DNA of 32,208 nt from JAZLIT01 sp045617525 (GCA_045617525.1 JAZLIT010000176.1:1-32208), one strand, 5' to 3'. Numbered from the stretch's first letter, positions 22,680-29,371 are shown. The notes: a model not told the origin generated them from the sequence alone. Made by a program: numbers and translations.

Positions 22680-22955
22680 TTATAGGACGCTTTTCCCAAA
22701 CTCGCGGATAAAGTCGGCCCTTGTGCCTATATTCGCTTCGTAGTATCTTTGGGCCTCTCTTTTAAGTCGTAGGTCCAGCGACTTGTTAAAATGCACGCCT
22801 TCGTCTGACATATTGTGGTGTGGTGGGCATAACCAGACCTTTAAGCCGTATTTTTCGGATTTTTTGCGGTTATATGCTCCGAAAATATGGTGGTCATGTA
22901 CGCCCAGCGCTCCGCATATATAGCAGGCTTTTTCTTGCTGAATTACGCTTTGCAT
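22680..22955 (-). CDS. HNH-like small nuclease / recombination accessory protein
   Basis: 91 residues. C-x2-C (CYICGA, 11-14), DHHIFGAYNRKKSE, then WLCPPHHN and a helix KREAQRYYEANIG at the end. The DHH and PPHH elements with the Cys pair resemble the compact HNH nucleases found in recombination modules (related in plan to DUF968 proteins). It starts inside the end of the NinB-like gene, after GGGGGTG. A nuclease role is likely but not certain because the canonical Asn is unclear. Confidence 0.7.
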   Translation of the reverse strand: MQSVIQQEKACYICGALGVHDHHIFGAYNRKKSEKYGLKVWLCPPHHNMSDEGVHFNKSLDLRLKREAQRYYEANIGTRADFIREFGKSVL

Positions 22956-23497
22956 TTTGCACCCCCTAAAAGCTCTGCAAGTTCTGCAGGCGTTACGGTT
23001 GGAATGCCTAGCGCTTCAGCCTCTTGAATTGTGCCTTTGATTAGCTGTGACATTTCCACAGTGTTGTATGTATGGCTCCCGCGATATTTCCAAACGTGCA
23101 GCAGTTCTATGTCGTCAACCTGTTTCACGTCATCCACCAGCAAATGGATCATGTCAGCGTTCTTTATGTTCTCGTAGCTTTCAGATAGCCAAAAGTTAAG
23201 CGGTAGTCCGTCTTCGTCTGTCTCTATCTGTCCATAGCTGGTTATCATGTCATTTTTAGCCCATGCAAAACTTAAACCCTGTGCTAGTGCTATTTTGCCC
23301 ACTAAGGCGTGAAAATAGGCGTTTGCGTCAAGTCCTCGCTTATTCCTGTGCTTCTTCACTGTCAGGTCGAGCTCGCCTTGTAACTGCTGCCACTGTTCGG
23401 CAACCTCTGCTGGCTTCCTATGCGTTGCAAAAGTCAGCAGTGTTTCGCCTGTCTCATAATCAATACTTAAACTTTTAGCTCTTGCTGTTATCTCCAT
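22943..23497 (-). CDS. NinB-like recombination protein
   Basis: 184 residues. The segment KKHRNKRGLDANAYFHALVGKIA followed by DMITSYGQIE recalls NinB/Orf recombination mediators (K-R-S-L-D-A-N-A-Y-F-W), which load recombinases onto ssDNA. It overlaps the end of the ERF gene by 23 bp and precedes HNH and resolvase-like genes, so ERF, NinB-like, HNH and resolvase form one recombination set. Catalytic residues are not expected. Confidence 0.72.
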   Translation of the reverse strand: MEITARAKSLSIDYETGETLLTFATHRKPAEVAEQWQQLQGELDLTVKKHRNKRGLDANAYFHALVGKIALAQGLSFAWAKNDMITSYGQIETDEDGLPLNFWLSESYENIKNADMIHLLVDDVKQVDDIELLHVWKYRGSHTYNTVEMSQLIKGTIQEAEALGIPTVTPAELAELLGGAKCKA

Positions 23498-24071
23498 TCC
23501 TGCTCTTCCTTAGTGAAGCCAGCGCATTGTTAGCCTGGTCTTTTGTCAGTTCCTCAAGCTTTGTCTTCTTGTAGCGTTTGCAGACCGTTTCTTCTTTTAT
23601 CGCAGTTCTAAGCAGTTCGGTTTTTATAAACCCTAGCTGCTCTGCAGTTATGCCTTCGGGCTGCTGCTCTGTCTGCATTTTGTATTCGTCCGTGTCTGCG
23701 TCTTTTGTATCATCCAGCAGGAATAGACCATTTAAGGCATATTTGCGGGCGTAACTGCTCGCTGTTCCTGTTATCTGGCTTTCGTCCATACCCTTTTTTT
23801 CTTCTGCTTCTCGCGCAAATGCCGAATTTGTTATAAACTTTTCGCTCTCGCAGTCTGTCAGCATTGCGTTAGTTTTTACATATACACGGTCCCCACGTTC
23901 CACGATCTCGTCCGATACAGTCAGGACGACTTTGTATTTTTCGCCGTATGGCTTGAATGCTTCCAGTATTCCTTCAGCGTTTCTGTATTTATATTTGCCG
24001 AAGCTGTTATATAAATTCTTTGGTGCTTTCATTTCAAACTGGATTTTCTGCAGCTTCTCTAAAAACTCCAT
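23475..24071 (-). CDS. erf: ERF-family single-strand annealing recombinase
   Basis: 198 residues. MEFLEKLQKIQFEMKAPKNL, KYKYRNAEGILEAFKPYGEK and the signature GTASSYARKYALNGLFLLDDTKDAD (about residues 101-125) identify the ERF superfamily. It anneals complementary single strands in phage recombination. C-terminal region TAEQLGFIKTELLRTAI and following is a helical domain for partner binding. AGGAGG before ATG. Confidence 0.95.
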   Translation of the reverse strand: MEFLEKLQKIQFEMKAPKNLYNSFGKYKYRNAEGILEAFKPYGEKYKVVLTVSDEIVERGDRVYVKTNAMLTDCESEKFITNSAFAREAEEKKGMDESQITGTASSYARKYALNGLFLLDDTKDADTDEYKMQTEQQPEGITAEQLGFIKTELLRTAIKEETVCKRYKKTKLEELTKDQANNALASLRKSRNGDNSKS

Positions 24072-24082
24072 TTTTAAACCTC

Positions 24083-24256
24083 CTATAATTTGTTGAGTGG
24101 GCAGTTGTTGCAGTGGTTATCATATAAAGCGTTCAATACTGCGTCCTCTTCTTCCATTGTCATTGAAGCATCTAAAGTATATTTTTCTGTCCACTTGCAG
24201 AAGCCGTCGCATAACTCTTCTTTTATTGCTTCTAATTGCTTTGTTATACTGTCCAT
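24083..24256 (-). CDS. Small Cys-containing protein upstream of ERF
   Basis: 57 residues starting from the ATG at 24256 (MDSITKQLEAIKEELCDGFC), with GGGGGG before it; the frame is open 11 codons further without a ribosome site. Four Cys (CDGFC near 16-20 and CNNC near 49-52) suggest one metal site. Similar short proteins accompany ERF/Gp157 genes in clostridial phages. Function unknown. Confidence 0.65.
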   Translation of the reverse strand: MDSITKQLEAIKEELCDGFCKWTEKYTLDASMTMEEEDAVLNALYDNHCNNCPLNKL

Positions 24257-24264
24257 GTTCCCCC

Positions 24265-24750
24265 CTACTTTATTTGCATATTCTGGCACTCTACAAGCTG
24301 TACGCCTTCCAACTCTTCGCCTGCTTCAATTGCCTTCTTAATAGCTGTTTTGTTTGGCTCTGGTTCCTTAAAAGTCAAATAAAGGTCTGCGTTTTCGTTG
24401 TTCATAAACTCCAAAACGCTAATTTGAACTTTTACGCTTTTGCGGTAGCTTATGCGGTTGCGTGCGCTCTCGAAGCTCTGGCCGTTTAAGTTCTTTTCCA
24501 AGTATTCACGAAGCCACTTTGCGCGGCTCTCTTTACTTGCCTGTCTCTTAGCAAGCGCCATCTTCTCCGCCTTAATAGCTGCAGCCTCAGCCTCATAAGT
24601 TTTAATAATGCAGCATATAGCATCCACTTTATCCTCGAAGGCGTCTTGTATCTGGTCCAGTGCTTCGGTGTCCAATATTTCGCCCGTTTCTTCATCAATG
24701 CAACTCTTAAGCGCTCTCTCATATTCCGCGTTAATCTCATATAGTGTCAT
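24265..24750 (-). CDS. Siphovirus Gp157 family protein
   Basis: 161 residues. The opening MTLYEINAEYERALKSCIDE, GEILDTEALDQIQDAFEDKV, a helical stretch and then ESRAKWLREYLEKNLNGQ match the Gp157 family (Pfam Siphovirus Gp157), usually located beside recombination genes. In Streptococcus phages it was linked to resistance to Sfi phages; the role may be as a partner of annealing proteins. It lies 3 bp after the next upstream gene. Confidence 0.9.
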   Translation of the reverse strand: MTLYEINAEYERALKSCIDEETGEILDTEALDQIQDAFEDKVDAICCIIKTYEAEAAAIKAEKMALAKRQASKESRAKWLREYLEKNLNGQSFESARNRISYRKSVKVQISVLEFMNNENADLYLTFKEPEPNKTAIKKAIEAGEELEGVQLVECQNMQIK

Positions 24751-24753
24751 CCT

Positions 24754-25041
24754 TTACGCCTCGCTTTCCTCTGCTAATGCTGCCGCTTCTTCCTGAGTTA
24801 ATACGTTAATAAATCCGTAACTAACCGCTGCTATGTTTTCAGCTTCAAGCGAAGGGCGGTAGTAGTTTCTCTGTGAGTCTTCCACGCACTCCTGCATAAT
24901 CAAAGTAGCGATATTAGCAAGTGCTCTAGACTGCAACTCATAGTCAATATAGCTATTTACTGGAATGCAAATGAAACCATTCGGAACCTCAACGCCTCTT
25001 GTCTCTAACTGGTTAAAATTTTCTTTTCTGTTGTCACTCAT
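24754..25041 (-). CDS. Hypothetical early protein
   Basis: 95 residues with AGGAGG before ATG. Starts MSDNRKENFNQLETRGVEVP and continues CIPVNSYIDYELQSRALANI, followed by a YRPSLEAENIAAVSYGFIN region and an acidic, Ala-rich end. It precedes the Gp157 gene with a 3-bp gap. No family recognised. Confidence 0.65.
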   Translation of the reverse strand: MSDNRKENFNQLETRGVEVPNGFICIPVNSYIDYELQSRALANIATLIMQECVEDSQRNYYRPSLEAENIAAVSYGFINVLTQEEAAALAEESEA

Positions 25042-25228
25042 AAATTCTTTCCTCCTGTGGTATGTTTAAAAATGTATAAATTGCGTTAATCTCCCCCAGC
25101 CTCCATAGACTGGCATTTTTTAATTTTTTGTAGTATTCGCTAGGCGCTATGCCTGCGACTGCTGCCAATTCGCGGGGCGTCACGTTAAGCTCGGCCCTAT
25201 ATCCTGCGATCAGTCCCTTTATGCTCAT
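25034..25228 (-). CDS. Small HTH protein
   Basis: 64 residues. MSIKGLIAGYRAELNVTPRE, then AAVAGIAPSEYYKKLKNASL is a helix-turn-helix of Cro/XRE or XIS type, followed by WRLGEINAIYTFLNIPQEE. By size and location in the early operon it could be a second regulator or an excisionase-like protein; there is no other obvious Xis. GGAGGG before ATG; overlaps the next gene by 8 bp. Confidence 0.68.
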   Translation of the reverse strand: MSIKGLIAGYRAELNVTPRELAAVAGIAPSEYYKKLKNASLWRLGEINAIYTFLNIPQEERIYE

Positions 25229-25231
25229 TTC

Positions 25232-25642
25232 TTAGCCCTCCGCTTCAATAAATACGACGTAACAATAATCGCCATAGGTTCTTACCCACTCTCGCGCCTC
25301 TGCCATAGTGTCGCAGTATATGTCAATACTTTGTCCTGTCTTCAAGCTATAAGCTCCGCCTACGTCTGTGCATTCAAAGTAGCCTATAAAGTGGCGGTCC
25401 ATGTCGTACACTGCCGCTATGTCTCCGAGGTGTTCGCGGTTACTTGCACACATTCCATGTTGTGGATATACTCCGCTAGCTGTTTTGTGCCCTGTTGGTA
25501 AATAACAGGTAACTCTTAGCAGCTCTGGCGCGAACTCATGCGGGCTTTCGTATTGTTCCGCTATCGGTACATAATCATATGGCGGTGTTTTTACGGCTAT
25601 AATGCCCGCCAAAATACAGATAAAAGCTTTTACTATTACCAT
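25232..25642 (-). CDS. Membrane-anchored 3D/double-psi beta-barrel protein
   Basis: 136 residues from the ATG at 25642, which overlaps the upstream stop and is preceded by GGGAG. Residues 2-18 form a hydrophobic signal or anchor (VIVKAFICILAGIIAVK). After a linker comes a barrel-like part: LRVTCYLPTGHKTASGVYPQ, then ECTDVGGAYSLKTGQSIDIYC and a final strand, matching the 3D domain (MltA/RpfB-like double-psi barrel) in which D and DTGG-type residues are conserved. Such domains act on or bind peptidoglycan. This is unusual in an early operon; the role may be superinfection exclusion or lysogenic conversion. Confidence 0.65.
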   Translation of the reverse strand: MVIVKAFICILAGIIAVKTPPYDYVPIAEQYESPHEFAPELLRVTCYLPTGHKTASGVYPQHGMCASNREHLGDIAAVYDMDRHFIGYFECTDVGGAYSLKTGQSIDIYCDTMAEAREWVRTYGDYCYVVFIEAEG

Positions 25643-25821
25643 TTCAAAAGCTCCCATCCGAACCAGGCAACAGCCATCGCTACAACTGCCTGCTTCCCCA
25701 ACTCCCACAAATTAGCATCTGGTAGATCTGCGCTGCATCCAGTGCCTAAAGCTACAAATAAACCGCCAGCAATAAGGACTAGACTTAAAATTGTTTTGAC
25801 TAATACTGCTTTTTCGTGCAT
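25636..25821 (-). CDS. Small membrane protein
   Basis: 61 residues. Hydrophobic segments at about 8-27 (VKTILSLVLIAGGLFVALGT) and 43-58 (KQAVVAMAVAWFGWEL). C29 after ALGTG might be a lipobox-like Cys but the context is not canonical. Paired with the 3D-domain gene, overlapping by 7 bp, so the two may form one membrane unit. A second operator-like palindrome lies just upstream. GGAGAG before ATG. Confidence 0.68.
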   Translation of the reverse strand: MHEKAVLVKTILSLVLIAGGLFVALGTGCSADLPDANLWELGKQAVVAMAVAWFGWELLKW

Positions 25822-25833
25822 TTTCTCTCCTTT

Positions 25834-26067
25834 CTATACGGTTTCTCCGTATTCACAAGGCACAAAAATAATACTGCTGACTTCCATGTCATAAAGCTGA
25901 GCTAGCTTAAAAGCCGAACCAACATTCATTTTTTGCGGTTCTTTTTCCCAGTTCCCAATAGTCTGAACTGATACGCCCATATAATCAGCCACTTCCTGCT
26001 GTGTCAACTTTGCGTTAGTTCTTGCAGCTGCCAGCGTGATCTTTATTGTTTTTTTTATTTCTTGCAT
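25834..26067 (-). CDS. Cro-like XRE regulator, first gene of early operon
   Basis: 77 residues. IKITLAAARTNAKLTQQEVA, YMGVSVQTIGNWEKEPQKM and FKLAQLYDMEVSSIIFV make a complete Cro/CI helix-turn-helix covering most of the protein. Divergent from the repressor gene, it is first in the leftward early operon, the position of Cro. GAAAGGAGG before ATG. Probably competes with the repressor for the ACGG-N5-CCGT sites. Confidence 0.87.
   Translation of the reverse strand: MQEIKKTIKITLAAARTNAKLTQQEVADYMGVSVQTIGNWEKEPQKMNVGSAFKLAQLYDMEVSSIIFVPCEYGETV
25837..25851. promoter_or_regulatory. Operator-like palindrome TACGG-N5-CCGTA at the end of the Cro-like gene
   Basis: TACGGTTTCTCCGTA is a perfect dyad. 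On the minus strand it differs at only 3 of 15 positions from the palindrome in the early promoter (26113-26099). It covers the last codons of the Cro-like gene and lies 16 bp before the next start, suggesting a second repressor site for downstream early genes. Confidence 0.6.
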
Positions 26068-26091
26068 GTTTTCCTCCTTTCTGTTGTTTAC

Positions 26092-26120
26092 ATAATAATA
26101 CGGTTATTCCGTTTCGTCAA
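26092..26120 (-). promoter_or_regulatory. Early leftward promoter with operator in spacer
   Basis: Minus strand: -35 TTGACG (26120-26115), 17-bp spacer, -10 TATTAT (26097-26092), close to consensus. The spacer holds the dyad ACGG-AATAA-CCGT (26112-26100), so a bound repressor would block RNA polymerase. The transcript start would lie near 26085, a short leader before the Cro-like gene. Confidence 0.8.
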
Positions 26121-26167
26121 TGTTATTTTCGTATTTTCTCCAAAATATTTTTATTTTTTCTGTATTG

Positions 26168-26176
26168 TGTTATACT
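26168..26176 (+). promoter_or_regulatory. Extended -10 promoter for repressor genes
   Basis: TGTTATACT is an extended -10 (TG-N-TATACT) at 26168-26176. The -35 position holds only TTTTTA, so the extended -10 probably compensates. It directs transcription into the repressor gene starting at 26203, with AAAGGAGGT as ribosome site. Confidence 0.65.
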
Positions 26177-26202
26177 TTTACATAACAAAGGAGGTAAACA
26201 TC

Positions 26203-26598
26203 ATGGACGAAAGGCAAAGAATTTTCACAAAGAACCTAAAAGATTATGTAAATAAAAGCGGTAAGACACAAAAAGAAATATGCGACGCATTAAAAATAAC
26301 CCCTTCTACCTTTAGCACATGGACGCAAGGCAAATCACTTCCTAGAATGGGCAAATGTCAAATGCTGGCAGACTATTTCGGATGCACTCTTGGCGATTTG
26401 TTGGAAGACCGTCCAAAAATAGAACCTTCAGACTCTAATTTTGTAACACGCGAAGAAATGGAAGTAAGAATTTTATTTTATTATTTAGTTACCCATCCAG
26501 AAATAAAAGAGATTATCGAAAAATTAAAAAAATTAGGCAAAGAAGAAATAGAAATATTAAGCAGATTAATCGATAGCATGATTAGAGAAGACGAATAA
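26203..26598 (+). CDS. XRE-family repressor 1 (CI-like)
   Basis: 131 residues from the ATG at 26203, which follows AAAGGAGGT; the longer upstream frame runs through the promoter and is not coding. Residues 1-70 are an HTH domain (MDERQRIFTKNLKDYVN, TFSTWTQGKSLPRM, ADYFGCTLGDLLED). Residues 80-131 are helical (LVTHPEIKEIIEKLKKLGKE), likely for dimerisation. There is no LexA/CI S24 peptidase, so induction must work differently from lambda. Probably the main lysogeny repressor, acting on the ACGG-N5-CCGT sites. Confidence 0.85.
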   Translation: MDERQRIFTKNLKDYVNKSGKTQKEICDALKITPSTFSTWTQGKSLPRMGKCQMLADYFGCTLGDLLEDRPKIEPSDSNFVTREEMEVRILFYYLVTHPEIKEIIEKLKKLGKEEIEILSRLIDSMIREDE

Positions 26599-26657
26599 TA
26601 CACATGCAGATCGCAAGCTTGCTATTAATATAATTAAAAGACTAAAAGAGGGATAAA

Positions 26658-26984
26658 ATGGACAATCGTCAAAGAATATTTACCAAAAATTTAAGAACAT
26701 TTGTAAATATGAACCAAAAGTCACATAAAGAAATATGTAAAGCTATCGACGTTTTGCCTGCTACTTTTTCGACCTGGTACAATGGAAAAGCGATGCCTAG
26801 AATGGATAAATGCGAAAAAATAGCAGAATACTTCGGTTGCTCTATTAGTGATTTATTAGAAGATAAAAACGAAATTTATTCGCAATCTCAAATTGTTGAA
26901 CTTTTATCAATGCTGTATAAATTAAAACCAGCAGAATTTGAAGCTATTAAAAATTTAGTCAATGTTATGATTGGGGGTGTTTAA
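26658..26984 (+). CDS. XRE-family repressor 2, paralogue of repressor 1
   Basis: 108 residues. The first 70 residues are very close to repressor 1 (MDNRQRIFTKNLRTFVN, ATFSTWYNGKAMPRM, EYFGCSISDLLED), with a shorter helical C-terminus (LLSMLYKLKPAEFEAIKNL). It is 59 bp after repressor 1 and ends at the integrase start. The gene-pair arrangement suggests duplication of one repressor; the two may form mixed dimers or bind different operators. GAGGG before ATG. Confidence 0.83.
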   Translation: MDNRQRIFTKNLRTFVNMNQKSHKEICKAIDVLPATFSTWYNGKAMPRMDKCEKIAEYFGCSISDLLEDKNEIYSQSQIVELLSMLYKLKPAEFEAIKNLVNVMIGGV

Positions 26985-26985
26985 T

Positions 26986-27999
26986 ATGGCTACTGCAAAA
27001 AAACTGCCTTCTGGTTCCTTCCGTGTCCGTGTTTTTGACTACCAGGACGCCGAAGGGAAGAAGCATTATAAAAGTTTTACCGGAAACTCAAAGAAGGAAG
27101 CAGAACTGCAGGCGGCACGATATAAAGCGGGCCGCATTCATTCCGAAGACCTTTTGACGGTTGCAAAGTCCATAGACGAATATATAAGGCTAAAAACAGC
27201 CGTTTTAAGCCCTTCAACCGTGCGGGGCTATAAATCTATGGAACGCGAACTAAAAGCCAGCTATGGGGCGTTTATGGCTCGCAATGTGGCAAATATTAGC
27301 CAGCGCGACTTGCAAGGGTTAGTCTCTGACCTTGCCAAAGATAAAAAACCTAAAACAGTCAAAAATTATATAACTTTTATCTGCTCTGCCTGTGAACGCT
27401 TCCAAGATTTCAAAGTTACGCTCCCACGCATTGAACTATTTGAGGTTATTGTGCCGACTGAGGAAGAAATAAAAAGACTTTTTCAAACTGTAAAAGGAAC
27501 TGAAATAGAACTGCCTTGCATGCTGGGCGCTTATTGTATGATGCGTCGAGGCGAAATATGCGGGTTATCTATGCAGGATATAGACTTTAAAAAGAAAACT
27601 ATTCATATTAGGCACTCTCGCGTTCTTGACGTTGACGGCAACTGGATCCTGAAGGTTCCAAAGACTAAGAAGTCAAACCGAGTTATAACGGTTCCTGACT
27701 TTGTACTTGACGAAATAAAAAAGCGTGGATATATCACAACATACAACCCAAACGTCTTAACCAAAGACTACGAGGCAGCGCTTAAACGTGCTGGGCTTCC
27801 TGCGTTCCGCTTCCATGATCTCCGCCACTACTGCGCCAGCGCTTTTCATTTTCGAGGCGTGCCTATGTCATACACTCAAAAATACGGCGGATGGTCTACT
27901 CTCGACACGCTCCAAAGGATATATCAGCACACGCTCCCAGATAAAGAAGACGACATATACGCAGGCATGGCTGCATACTTCGCACAGACTGCAAAATAA
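26986..27999 (+). CDS. int: Tyrosine-type site-specific integrase
   Basis: 337 residues from the ATG at 26986 (GGGGG upstream, overlapping repressor 2 stop by one or two bases). N-terminal arm-binding domain (SGSFRVRVFDYQDAEGKKHY, residues 9-28), then SAM-like core-binding domain (about 60-150) and catalytic domain. Active-site residues visible: R188 in MMRRGEICGL, K228 region, H277-x-x-R280 in FHDLRHY, W303 in GGWSTLDT and Y313 in RIYQHT. It catalyses integration at the tRNA-derived attP directly downstream. Full length and intact. Confidence 0.96.
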   Translation: MATAKKLPSGSFRVRVFDYQDAEGKKHYKSFTGNSKKEAELQAARYKAGRIHSEDLLTVAKSIDEYIRLKTAVLSPSTVRGYKSMERELKASYGAFMARNVANISQRDLQGLVSDLAKDKKPKTVKNYITFICSACERFQDFKVTLPRIELFEVIVPTEEEIKRLFQTVKGTEIELPCMLGAYCMMRRGEICGLSMQDIDFKKKTIHIRHSRVLDVDGNWILKVPKTKKSNRVITVPDFVLDEIKKRGYITTYNPNVLTKDYEAALKRAGLPAFRFHDLRHYCASAFHFRGVPMSYTQKYGGWSTLDTLQRIYQHTLPDKEDDIYAGMAAYFAQTAK

Positions 28000-28062
28000 A
28001 AAAGTATGCCACGAAATATGACACGACACCCCGCCAGCCCTTGCCCCGCTTGATGGGTGGCT

Positions 28063-28085
28063 GGGTTCAAGTCCCGCAGCCGGCA
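28063..28085 (+). other. tRNA 3' end fragment (attP core)
   Basis: GGGTTCAAGTCCCGCAGCCGGCA has the T-loop GTTCAAGTC of tRNAs and a 7-base acceptor 3' strand (AGCCGGC plus A). The 5' side of the T-stem is not fully matched here, as expected when only the 3' end is carried. The host tRNA would be one beginning with GCCGGCT; the species cannot be named from 23 bases (Thr is one possibility). Confidence 0.78.
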
Positions 28086-28113
28086 TTTTTAGCAATTTAG
28101 CGTATTTGCAGGG

Positions 28114-28147
28114 AAACCGCTTAAACATTGGGTTTGAGCGGTTTTTT
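28114..28147 (+). terminator. Terminator downstream of integrase and attP core
   Basis: AAACCGCTTAAAC (28114-28126) pairs with GTTTGAGCGGTTT (28132-28144), one T-G mismatch, followed by T-run to 28147. It ends rightward transcription after the integrase, and in the lysogen would also follow the restored or displaced tRNA end. Confidence 0.82.
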
Positions 28148-28242
28148 TATGCTTTCGTTTGTTTGCTATAACATACAAAAAAACGCCAAAAAATAGCAAA
28201 GTATGCCACGAAATATGACACGAAATATACGCCAAAACGCAA

Positions 28243-28264
28243 TAAAAAAGGGGCTTTCGCCCCT
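28243..28264 (-). terminator. Second terminator after endolysin operon
   Basis: Minus strand GGGGC-GAAA-GCCCC (28263-28250) and then T6 (28249-28244). Backup for the terminator at 28302-28335, keeping lysis transcription out of attP. Confidence 0.85.
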
Positions 28265-28301
28265 TCTCTATGTTCAAGTATGACACGACTTTTTATTGCA
28301 T

Positions 28302-28335
28302 TAAAAAACCGCCTCAGGTTGGCGTCCTGAGGCGT
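28302..28335 (-). terminator. Strong terminator after endolysin gene
   Basis: Minus strand CGCCTCAGG (28334-28326), loop ACGCCAA, CCTGAGGCG (28318-28310), followed by T6. Perfect 9-bp stem. It ends the lysis operon. A further inverted repeat TAAAGCGTAAA / TTTACGCTTTA (28371-28402) overlaps the stop codon of the endolysin gene. Confidence 0.9.
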
Positions 28336-28392
28336 AAAGGAGGTCATGTAAATGTCGCAGCATTCACATGTAAAGCGTAAAAAGTGGGGGAT

Positions 28393-29157
28393 TTACGCTT
28401 TAACGCAATATTTTAAGCAAATCCAACCGCTAACGCTTGGGCAGTAGCCCCATTCGCCTTCGGTCTTCGATACTTTTATTTTGGTGTTATAAGCAACTGC
28501 TCCTAGCTTTGCTGAGCTAGCGCTGGCCTTCTGCCGAATGTTAACGCCAGCTTTTGCTGTTACTTTATAAGCAGTCGCTGTGGTTGTTGTTGGTGCTTTT
28601 GCTGGCTCTGCCTTTGGTTCTGTCTTTGGTTCTGTCTTGCCAACAAGCGCAGCCTTAAATAATGCCCACTTTGGCGCATCTTTGCCGAACCATCCGCCCC
28701 AGCCTGGGCAGTGTTTGCCGTTGACGTCAAAATGACGCACCACGTTTTCGGCTGGCACGCTGTATTTTGCCATCAACTGCTTTATAAGCTCCTGAGCGTT
28801 CTTCTGTGTCTTCTCTGTTATCTCTCCGTTAACGCTGCATAATTCAATGTTAAGGCTGTTAGTATTGGTTACTTTGCCATACAATGAACCGCCGCCTGTT
28901 GTTGCGCAGTCGTTATATTTTGCACCGCCTACGCTCCATGCTGTTATTGTGTCAGGCACACTCTGGTAAATGGTCGCATCATCCACGAAATAGTGTGCGC
29001 TGGCTTTTACTGTGTTATTTTTAAAATATAAAGCGTTATTTTCTGCTTTATCTGTCTTGTTGCCAGTGTAATGTACTACAATATACTTTATTTTATTTGT
29101 TGCTCGACTGCTGCCGTGATTAGCTGCAGCCGCTCTTATTGTGCCGTTAATTTCCAT
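28393..29157 (-). CDS. N-acetylmuramoyl-L-alanine amidase endolysin with SH3 domain
   Basis: 254 residues. Amidase_2 domain 1-165: H29 in VVHYTGN, H142, K148 and C150 in RHFDVNGKHCPG are the zinc and catalytic residues as in T7 lysozyme. A linker with repeated KTEPK and Pro/Ala/Thr (about 173-195) leads to a C-terminal SH3_3-type wall-binding domain (YKVTAKAGVNIRQKAS, VSGWICLKYCVKA). It cleaves the amide bond between muramic acid and peptide for host lysis. It has no signal peptide, so it depends on the holin encoded next to it, with which it overlaps by 11 bp. Confidence 0.95.
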   Translation of the reverse strand: MEINGTIRAAAANHGSSRATNKIKYIVVHYTGNKTDKAENNALYFKNNTVKASAHYFVDDATIYQSVPDTITAWSVGGAKYNDCATTGGGSLYGKVTNTNSLNIELCSVNGEITEKTQKNAQELIKQLMAKYSVPAENVVRHFDVNGKHCPGWGGWFGKDAPKWALFKAALVGKTEPKTEPKAEPAKAPTTTTATAYKVTAKAGVNIRQKASASSAKLGAVAYNTKIKVSKTEGEWGYCPSVSGWICLKYCVKA

Positions 29158-29356
29158 ATAGGTTGTCCTCCTTATACTTTGCCGCGCTTATGCCTAAAAT
29201 AGCACCCAAAAACGCGTCAATAGCTGTTATCGTCCCCACTATCTGCTCAGCATATGGAAGCCCCCATATAGACGCTAAAGCAAAATACAGCGTACCAAGT
29301 GCTGGCAGTACAATCTGTGCTACATACTTTAAAATGTCGTATGTCTTGTTACTCAT
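29147..29356 (-). CDS. Holin (Dp-1-like)
   Basis: 69 residues with two hydrophobic segments (ILKYVAQIVLPALGTLYFAL and TITAIDAFLGAILGIS). The sequence LPALGTLYFALASIWGLPYAEQIVGT is characteristic of the Phage_holin_Dp1 type. It forms membrane holes releasing the endolysin. Overlaps the endolysin start by 11 bp and follows the TM protein gene by 15 bp. Confidence 0.92.
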   Translation of the reverse strand: MSNKTYDILKYVAQIVLPALGTLYFALASIWGLPYAEQIVGTITAIDAFLGAILGISAAKYKEDNLYGN

Positions 29357-29371
29357 CCCTTTTTTCCTCCT

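Larger units (their letters stand above)
28001..28288 (+). other. Phage attachment site attP with integrase arm-type repeats
   Basis: The decamer TATG(C/A)CACGA occurs five times, all in the same direction: 28005-28014, 28017-28026, 28202-28211, 28214-28223 and 28279-28288. The first four form two identical 26-bp units (28001-28026 and 28198-28223). They flank a tRNA 3' end at 28063-28085. Two sites left and three right of the core give the P and P' arms expected for an integrase with an arm-binding domain. Reading frames crossing here lack ribosome sites. Confidence 0.82.

Noticed and set aside
26062..26202. Upstream extension of repressor 1
   Set aside because: The extension runs through the divergent promoters and operator; AAAGGAGGT before the ATG at 26203 marks the true start.
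27868..28347. Minus-strand open frames over the integrase end and attP
   Set aside because: They cross terminators, the tRNA fragment and arm-type repeats; no ribosome sites; composition unlike a real protein.
28371..28402. Inverted repeat TAAAGCGTAAA as the main terminator of the endolysin gene
   Set aside because: No T-run follows on the minus strand, and the better terminator is at 28302-28335.
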